Shown here in pieces: positions 36,464 through 41,633 of a DNA stretch of 41,633 bases (positions are counted from its first letter, which is position 1; every line of letters begins with the position of its first letter). Source of the DNA: a virus; the IMG/VR virus record IMGVR_UViG_3300043398_000067, positions 1 through 41,633 of that record. One strand, 5' to 3'. The notes under the pieces were generated by a model. The model did no database searches. It was given only the letters and a program-made list of their open reading frames with translations, and was not told the DNA's origin. Position numbers and translations under genes: made by a program.

Positions 36464-37331
36464 TCCAGTAAAAGATTTGTGGATATTGCTTTTCTATTTC
36501 TATAAGGTCTAAGAATCTATCTTTGTGTTTGAATATGAATTTTTCGGTAGGAGGCATATATGGACCTGAAGCACCTATGTGTCCACATAAATTGTTTGTT
36601 TCTTTTAATTCTTCCGGCAGGTCTATTGGATAATTATTGGGGCAGTTATCTTTATGGCCCATTGGTGGGGCGCATACACATGTATGCCAGTCGCTTAAAA
36701 ATGTATTGCCGTGTCCGTTAAAGTAATGCTGGGTAATGGAATCTAATCCTCGTTCACCAAATAAAGGATATACAAAGTTGTTAAGAAATGTCTGGTCGCT
36801 GCCCTTGTTCGATAAGTCTATTTTGCACTTTCCCATTAGCCCCTCAAAACTATCGGTTGCAGTGCGGTCTCTGAAGTATCCAGGTTGAATACCTATCATA
36901 CCCCCAAGCAAGGGCAGATCGTGGCTCACAGAGTCTGTAATAGCGTGCATGACCTTTGTTTTTTGGTTCACCCAATACTCTACCGCCTGCCGTTCTCTAT
37001 ACGTTGCTATGCTATCTAAGTCCCTACATAATAGGTGGGTGATTTCATGTCTATAAACAGGTTTAAGTCTCCATAGCATTGCTTCACATAATTTAGCTCC
37101 GTCTTTATTCTTTTCAACTATTAAGGTGTTGCTGTTTTCAAGGGGATTTAATAGGTCTTTAAACGCTCCGTAGGTTACTTGGTCGGTTTGTAGGATGGTT
37201 TGCCATTCCGGGTATATGAGTCTGTTAAATCGAAGGTTAATCATTAACCCTCTTAAATATGAATTGAAGTCAAAGCATGACTCTACCCGCTCCCGTTCGT
37301 AACCGAAAAGGCTATATACGATGGCTTTCAT
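36456..37331 (-). CDS. Glycosyltransferase-like protein (291 aa)
   Basis: The 291-aa protein starts MKAIVYSLFGYERERVESCF, and has the acidic motif ITHLLCRDLDSIATYRERQA (Arg-Asp-Leu-Asp) near residue 105, typical for GT-A proteins of phage and capsule clusters. Later MHAITDSVSHDLPLLGGMIG and CGHIGASGPYMPPTEKF may bind the acceptor. Eleven or so cysteine and histidine residues are scattered without a clear zinc motif. The junctions on both sides are overlapping. Confidence 0.65.
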   Translation of the reverse strand: MKAIVYSLFGYERERVESCFDFNSYLRGLMINLRFNRLIYPEWQTILQTDQVTYGAFKDLLNPLENSNTLIVEKNKDGAKLCEAMLWRLKPVYRHEITHLLCRDLDSIATYRERQAVEYWVNQKTKVMHAITDSVSHDLPLLGGMIGIQPGYFRDRTATDSFEGLMGKCKIDLSNKGSDQTFLNNFVYPLFGERGLDSITQHYFNGHGNTFLSDWHTCVCAPPMGHKDNCPNNYPIDLPEELKETNNLCGHIGASGPYMPPTEKFIFKHKDRFLDLIEIEKQYPQIFYWNA

Positions 37332-37882
37332 TTCCGCATATATTTATAGTGGTAAATAACGCCCGGTATCTCTGCCTCTGTTTTCAATAACCCGCTTTCG
37401 TGTATCTGTGTACTCCAGTCCTTATCCTCCCCGTGATTAATTTCTAAGAACCTGAATTGTTTTGCTATTGAGGAGCGGATAATATTCAGGTGGTTTGGAT
37501 AGCGTTCATAAACTATCGGAGCGGTTAGGTTTGTTTTCCATTCATTGTACTTAATTGAGTGTTCAAAGGTTTGGTCACCTTCTCCATTCCAGGTTATTAC
37601 TCCTGTCAAAGAGCAACAGTCTGGGTTAAGTTTAATGGCAGTTAAAGCCTTTATAATATAATCGTTACTAATCTCATCATCATCATCAACAAAGCAAAGG
37701 TATTCTCCCTGTGCTTTATCTAAAAGTAAATTCCTTTTGTGGCCTATACTCATTTCTCCCCTGTCTATTTCAGTAAGCACCTCTACATCGTTACCATTGT
37801 ATTGTGCGGAAAGGGAGAATAGTAAAGCAGTACGGGATTCGTAACGGGTAGTTAGAGAGGGAATCAAAATAGAAAGTTTCAT
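37328..37882 (-). CDS. Family 2-like glycosyltransferase (184 aa)
   Basis: The protein has a GT2 start (KLSILIPSLTTRYESRTALL), the segment GHKRNLLLDKAQGEYLCFVD followed by DDDEIS, which is the GT2 DxD region, and a late NHGEDKDWSTQIHESGLLKT with the ED motif common in GT2 enzymes. It is short but contains the full core. It transfers a sugar from a nucleotide donor; the acceptor is unknown. Confidence 0.8.
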   Translation of the reverse strand: MKLSILIPSLTTRYESRTALLFSLSAQYNGNDVEVLTEIDRGEMSIGHKRNLLLDKAQGEYLCFVDDDDEISNDYIIKALTAIKLNPDCCSLTGVITWNGEGDQTFEHSIKYNEWKTNLTAPIVYERYPNHLNIIRSSIAKQFRFLEINHGEDKDWSTQIHESGLLKTEAEIPGVIYHYKYMRK

Positions 37883-38556
37883 AGACTTAAATCAAAGTTT
37901 CTGTTTAGCCTTCCATTGAACGTGTCTTGGTCGCGGTTCCTTACTTCCATGTCTTCTGTTTTTCTGTACTGAGCATCATAACCTGTGTCTCCGAATGATG
38001 GGTGGTAGTGGTTAAAGATTCGCTTGTTTATAAATTTATACCTGCCTAACATCTTTCCTGTCTCCTGTGCGTCTACATCACACCAAAGGGACTCATAACC
38101 CGGATAGTAAATAAAACCGAAGCGGTCATAATACTTCTTATCCATTATGCTCATCGTCATACAGTTCTTTCCCTGATGCTGGTCGGGGTAGTGGAGTAGG
38201 CAGTCTCCTCCGGGAAAGTGTTCTTTAATATCATTCTCAACTATCTCATCATAACCGCATTGAATAAACATCATGTCATCGGAGATGTTAAAAAGCAAAT
38301 CCCATTCAGGTGCCGCTACCATACTTCTATTGATTGCGTCTATCTTGTTTTTAGATGCCCCCCATACTGGGTAAAGTTTGTCGTAACGCTTCATACTCTT
38401 AATAGTGTCAGGGGTATTCATAATAGGATCGTCAATGTCAAGGGAGGCAAGTATCGTGAAGTCTTTATTGTGGGAGTTGATGTAAATGTTTTCTACACAG
38501 GCGAAAAACTTTTGCTTACGGGAACGGGAAGCGAAGTTGTAAAGTATGCGACTCAT
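37879..38556 (-). CDS. GT-A-like glycosyltransferase (225 aa)
   Basis: The 225-aa product starts MSRILYNFASRSRKQKFFAC and has TILASLDIDDP, then KIDAINRSMVAAPEWDLLFN followed by ISDDMMFIQCGYDEIVENDI, where the Ser-Asp-Asp is the likely metal-binding motif. Later parts FIYYPGYESLWCDVDAQETG and IFNHYHPSFGDTGYDAQYRK resemble acceptor regions in phage-coded glycosyltransferases of this form. It overlaps both neighbours. Confidence 0.7.
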   Translation of the reverse strand: MSRILYNFASRSRKQKFFACVENIYINSHNKDFTILASLDIDDPIMNTPDTIKSMKRYDKLYPVWGASKNKIDAINRSMVAAPEWDLLFNISDDMMFIQCGYDEIVENDIKEHFPGGDCLLHYPDQHQGKNCMTMSIMDKKYYDRFGFIYYPGYESLWCDVDAQETGKMLGRYKFINKRIFNHYHPSFGDTGYDAQYRKTEDMEVRNRDQDTFNGRLNRNFDLSL

Positions 38557-39263
38557 TAAAGGGGTATGTATATCTCTGTGTCCTGCAAATATATATCTTT
38601 ATTTAAAGCGATGTATGTTGGCACGTTAAATAATTCTTTTGCCATACTCGGTTCGTGCTTTACAGATTTGTTAAATGGTAAATGATTGTCTAGGTCCATC
38701 GAATAAATATATTCCCCGGCCCCCGCTGGACAGGTGTACGCACCTAAAGAAGTAAAACCTGCCTTGTGGATGCGGTTGGAATATCCAGCGTGTTCAAAGC
38801 CGTAAATTCCGTACTTAGGGTTATACGCCCCTACCTTTTCGATAACCTCTTTGGTAAAGAACACCATACAGCCGGAGCAGTTGTTGTATTGGATAATCGT
38901 ATAATCTCCCGCACCACACCAACTGCTTCCTGTTTTTTTTAGAGTTGGCGTTTCTTTTAAATATATGAAATGCCGCTGGTTGTTTCCAGATGCTTTACAG
39001 GCATTAATAAAGAACTCAGCCCATCCCTCCTTAATCGGGAAGCAGTCATCGTCAAAGAGAAAGACATAATCACAATCTTTTAACGCTCTCAGACATTCGT
39101 TCTTTCGGTAGGCTATACCCTTGCGGTCTTGGGAGTCATCGGCTATGTATGTTTCAACGTAATAGCCAGGTAAATTAGTAGGTGCAAATGAAGATATTTG
39201 CTTCTTCCAAAGTTCTAAATGCTTTGGTCTGTTGTAAGTGGTTACGCCTATGCCTATTTTCAT
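38556..39263 (-). CDS. Family 2-like glycosyltransferase (235 aa)
   Basis: The protein has a GT2 start MKIGIGVTTYNRPKHLELWK, IADDSQDRKGIAYRKNECLR, then CDYVFLFDDDCFPIKEGW with the DDD motif, and an acceptor part NNCSGCMVFFTKEVIEKVGA and YGFEHAGYSNRIHKAGF. All core elements of a GT2 fold are present. It starts within the end of the fusion protein (ATGA). Confidence 0.82.
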   Translation of the reverse strand: MKIGIGVTTYNRPKHLELWKKQISSFAPTNLPGYYVETYIADDSQDRKGIAYRKNECLRALKDCDYVFLFDDDCFPIKEGWAEFFINACKASGNNQRHFIYLKETPTLKKTGSSWCGAGDYTIIQYNNCSGCMVFFTKEVIEKVGAYNPKYGIYGFEHAGYSNRIHKAGFTSLGAYTCPAGAGEYIYSMDLDNHLPFNKSVKHEPSMAKELFNVPTYIALNKDIYLQDTEIYIPL

Positions 39264-40960
39264 ATAAGTGATTTATAAAGTTCTGCCCTACATTCATTGT
39301 GGGTGTCCATATCAAAGTATTCCTCAATCGTTTCCTTTAACCCTGCCGCTAAATCGTTTCTCAGGTTAGGCTCTTTGATTAACTTCTTTATATTCAAATA
39401 CCAATCAATGTTATTCCGGCTCTCCTTAACCTTTAATCCGTTCACCCCGTGCTTTATCCAACTTGTATAGGGTTCGGTGTCGCTTACGATTACCGCCTTC
39501 CCCATCGTTCCGGCTTCAACAAGTTTTAATTCGCTCTTACATCGGTTAAACTCGTTTGAGATTAATGGCACTAAGGCTACATCTATCTCGTTGTAAAGTT
39601 CACCGTATGTAAACACATCCTTTGAATATAGTCTTCGATAACTCTTATCGTAACTGATATGCTCCATTGTAGGAGTGAAGGCAAAAAGGTAACTAGCATA
39701 GGTAGTATCGTAATTCTTAAACTCGTAATAATTACATGTCATGTTTGTTTCGATAGCGTGGTACTCAGGGTTAGGCATCGTTACTCCGTCCCTGCTTTTA
39801 ACCAGATTGTAACCTCCTAAACAAACTTGGTACTTATCTCGTACCTCACTATCCTTCACAAGCCTGCAAAAGTTTTCAGAGATAGCGTCTATGTCCGGCT
39901 TGTGATATACCCCACCTATCCAGCCAAAGCGGATTCGTTCATTAGGTATGTTTCGGGGTTTAAATTGCTGGTCTTCTGGGTGGATGCAGTTAGGAAGTAC
40001 TGTTACATTAGGGTTCAACTTCTCAATAATTGCCGCAAAGTAATCAGTAGTAGTTATAACGTGGTCCACAAGCCTCACCGCCTCTTCTGTCTCATTTATT
40101 ACGTTCTGTGCCTTGTAAGCCTTATACATATAATGCCCGGCGTTTAACCTCCAGTAATCATCAATATCCAAAACCACCTTGCACCCTAGATTGTGAAGCC
40201 TGTCTATTGTGGCCTTGACCTTCCCAGGTTGAAATGAAATCTGTCTGAGGTAATAAACTATCTTAAAGGTCTTTAGGTATTCATCGGTAAGTTTATCTAC
40301 CGATGCCTCCATCTGTTTGTCTTCGCCCTCAAACTCCATCTTAGTGAAATTAAACTCCGGGTGGGTGTCAAGTAGGCGGGCATGGGGGGCGAGTTGGCGG
40401 TGGTATTTTAACCCACTGTTTTGTTTATTGGTAACTAGCAGGATATTTATTTTCTCCATCTTTTGCTTAATCGTTTGTTTTACATTGTCTATACTACCCC
40501 TTACTATGCTTACCGATATTCCAGTTTTCGCTGCGGTCTTTCTCAGGCTCCCCTCTTCCATGTATGTTTTGATAATGTGCTTATCAAACCAATACTGCTT
40601 ATCAATTATCTCTGTAAGTTTTTCAACCTTATCGCTCTTCTCTTTATCGTAGTCATCCGTCTCATATACTTCATCGGTGAGTTCAAAAGTGTTGCGATAC
40701 TTTTTGTAAAAAGGAGAGGTAACAGAACGGACCATGTTAAGCAAAATGCCAACAAGATAAAACCTTGCTCCGTTATTGTTTTTAATACGTTCAATACTGG
40801 CTTCGTCTTTCTCCAGCACAATGACAATAAGTTCTTGATAAAGGTCTTTCCAGAGGTTAGGGTGGAGTTTACGGCAAATAGATTTATACTCATCTTTTTG
40901 TACCTCTGTGATTAGATCAGCTTTCAGCACGGAAGCAAATATACTAATAAAATGATTCAA
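39260..40960 (-). CDS. Sigma-factor-like domain fused to a GT-B glycosyltransferase
   Basis: The first 165 residues look like the small sigma-like regulators of Bacteroidota phages: LHPNLWKDLYQELIVIVLEK (region 2-like), FYLVGILLNMVRSVTSPFYK, and a C-terminal helix-turn-helix, EGSLRKTAAKTGISVSIVRG. Directly after it, from about residue 168 (MEKINILLVTNKQNSGLKYH), follows a GT4-like GT-B enzyme with VVLDIDDYWRLNAGHYMYKA, VTVLPNCI, IRFGWIGGVYHKPDIDA and FNRCKSELKLVEAGTMGKAV (the donor-site loop). No linker separates the two. An internal ATG at residue 168 could also start the enzyme alone. Two genes fused by loss of a stop is the simplest reading. Confidence 0.7.
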   Translation of the reverse strand: MNHFISIFASVLKADLITEVQKDEYKSICRKLHPNLWKDLYQELIVIVLEKDEASIERIKNNNGARFYLVGILLNMVRSVTSPFYKKYRNTFELTDEVYETDDYDKEKSDKVEKLTEIIDKQYWFDKHIIKTYMEEGSLRKTAAKTGISVSIVRGSIDNVKQTIKQKMEKINILLVTNKQNSGLKYHRQLAPHARLLDTHPEFNFTKMEFEGEDKQMEASVDKLTDEYLKTFKIVYYLRQISFQPGKVKATIDRLHNLGCKVVLDIDDYWRLNAGHYMYKAYKAQNVINETEEAVRLVDHVITTTDYFAAIIEKLNPNVTVLPNCIHPEDQQFKPRNIPNERIRFGWIGGVYHKPDIDAISENFCRLVKDSEVRDKYQVCLGGYNLVKSRDGVTMPNPEYHAIETNMTCNYYEFKNYDTTYASYLFAFTPTMEHISYDKSYRRLYSKDVFTYGELYNEIDVALVPLISNEFNRCKSELKLVEAGTMGKAVIVSDTEPYTSWIKHGVNGLKVKESRNNIDWYLNIKKLIKEPNLRNDLAAGLKETIEEYFDMDTHNECRAELYKSLI

Positions 40961-41345
40961 CCTCGGACCGTAATAAATCGCTACCTGTCTGGGTGTCTTT
41001 GGCGATGGTGTCGAGAATAGCTGAGTAAACCTTGTCGAACTCTTCCTGGCTCATATTATCAAACGCTAAACTTTTAGGGAAATAGTAGGTCTTTCCGTCT
41101 TTGCCCTCCACCTCATCAAAGAAGCCGGAACGGATTGTGAGTACCTTTCTGTAAACTTCTTCGCTTTCGTATTTGTCCTGTGAGTCAAAGCCTATTTTAA
41201 TAAGGGCAAAGGCTTTTTTAAGGTGAAGGTAGTTACGGGACTTGGAAGCCTTAACCACAGAGCCTATCGGTATCTTCTGTGAAGCCTCATGATCGGAGGT
41301 ATCGTAGGGCTGGTAAGAGCCTGATCGGGTTTTCATTAAATACAT
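40944..41345 (-). CDS. DUF1367-like protein
   Basis: The 133-aa product starts MYLMKTRSGSYQPYDTSDHE and has GSVVKASKSRNYLHLKKAFA, then FDEVEGKDGKTYYFPKSLAF and MSQEEFDKVYSAILDTIAKD, the recognisable DUF1367 pattern (Arg-Asn-x-x-x-H/L, Pro-Lys-Ser-Leu/Ile-x-Phe, and a helix with Phe-Tyr-like residues). The family is found in phage replication/recombination regions. Its ATG overlaps the previous stop (TAATG). Confidence 0.75.
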   Translation of the reverse strand: MYLMKTRSGSYQPYDTSDHEASQKIPIGSVVKASKSRNYLHLKKAFALIKIGFDSQDKYESEEVYRKVLTIRSGFFDEVEGKDGKTYYFPKSLAFDNMSQEEFDKVYSAILDTIAKDTQTGSDLLRSEVESFY

Positions 41346-41557
41346 TAGAATGGTGTATCTATTATTTCTCTGGTTGCTTTTACTGCGTTCTTTCTTAGTT
41401 TCTTTATGCCGTATCGTTTGGTTCCATTGCGTACTGCTATCCGGCCATTGTGGTAACAGGTTGGTATTGGTCTGTCATCTTTTGTTCGGTAGAATTTTCC
41501 ACACATATCTGCATATATGTCATCGGTGTTCTTAAATTTATAGATACTAATTGTCAT
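41345..41557 (-). CDS. Uncharacterised 70-aa protein
   Basis: The product has a short strand (MTISIYKFKN), then YADMCGKFYRTKDDRPIPTC and YHNGRIAVRNGTKRYGIKKL, and a basic end. The segment with NGRIAVRNGTKRYG suggests a small beta fold seen in some DNA-binding regulators (NUMOD-like pattern), but this is weak. It is the first gene of the transcribed run that can be seen at this edge of the window. Confidence 0.6.
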   Translation of the reverse strand: MTISIYKFKNTDDIYADMCGKFYRTKDDRPIPTCYHNGRIAVRNGTKRYGIKKLRKNAVKATREIIDTPF

Positions 41558-41597
41558 TTTAGTATATTATTATCAATTATTTATGTGGTCTATGTGT

Positions 41598-41615
41598 TGC
41601 GACAATGCAGATGTT
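41598..41615. repeat. 18-bp array-boundary repeat, copy 2
   Basis: The sequence is identical to 9432-9449. Here it is followed by GTTATTTGC and then the window edge. It lies about 40 bases upstream of the ATG of the 70-aa gene. If the genome is circular, a cassette array (the one seen from position 1) would begin at the GTT of this copy. Confidence 0.5.
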
Positions 41616-41633
41616 ATTTGCAATTTGTCTTTA

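Noticed and set aside
40317-40915. 111-aa and 150-aa plus-strand frames over the sigma-like domain
   Set aside because: They are shadows of the 566-aa gene; no plus-strand gene elsewhere in the window is supported.

Overview
The window is most of the genome of a tailed phage (or prophage) of a Bacteroidota host. Every gene I accept is on the minus strand, so transcription runs from right (41.6 kb) to left. The host call rests on promoter -7 boxes of the form TAnnTTTG, weak Shine-Dalgarno sequences, many TGA/ATG stop-start overlaps, and protein families typical of Bacteroidota phages (DUF4373, DUF5675, DUF1064, XkdF-type protease, sigma-like regulator). A long tape-measure-like protein, a tail tube and a frameshifted tail chaperone point to a siphovirus. 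No integrase, tRNA or CRISPR array is visible.

Layout in transcription order. (a) 41.6-32.1 kb: two small genes, a DUF1367-like gene, then a tightly coupled run of sugar-modifying genes: a sigma-like/GT-B fusion, several GT-A enzymes, an FkbM methyltransferase, a short epimerase and another methyltransferase. (b) 32.1-29.3 kb: small genes, terminase small and large subunits, tail assembly chaperone with a -1 slippery site. (c) 29.3-16.1 kb: gp10-like protein, tail tip, tape measure, then protease, scaffold, major capsid, tail tube, portal, connector and tail completion. This order is unlike the usual head-then-tail order. (d) 16.1-11.8 kb: fibre-like proteins, SGNH esterase, holin, DUF5675, metallophosphoesterase. 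(e) 11.6-2.6 kb: two paralogous small repressor modules, HNH-AP2 endonuclease, ERF recombinase, a DUF3127 single-strand-binding-like gene broken by a stop codon, a DnaA-domain-IV-like protein, a DUF4373 initiator carrying iteron-like repeats, DnaB-type helicase, DUF1064 nuclease.

The most unusual feature is two arrays of gene cassettes set into this backbone, at 1-2614 and 9447-10651. Each cassette starts with GTT and ends with AAC. Its two ends are complementary to each other over about 20-70 bp, and each cassette has its own end sequence. Neighbouring cassettes are separated by 69-113 bp imperfect palindromes that resemble integron attC sites: on the coding strand they begin with AACG, have an unpaired 5-6 nt on one side and 1-3 nt on the other, and several absorb the stop codon of the gene before them. 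Cargo includes two C5 cytosine methyltransferases, three small unknown proteins, and a minimal histidyl-tRNA-synthetase-like catalytic core with a small partner gene. The left edge of the second array carries an 18-bp sequence that recurs at 41598-41615; if the genome is circular, that copy would also bound the first array. No integron integrase is visible.

Limits: all calls come from reading the sequence. Homology statements are recognition of motifs, not search results, and short genes and operator calls are the least certain.
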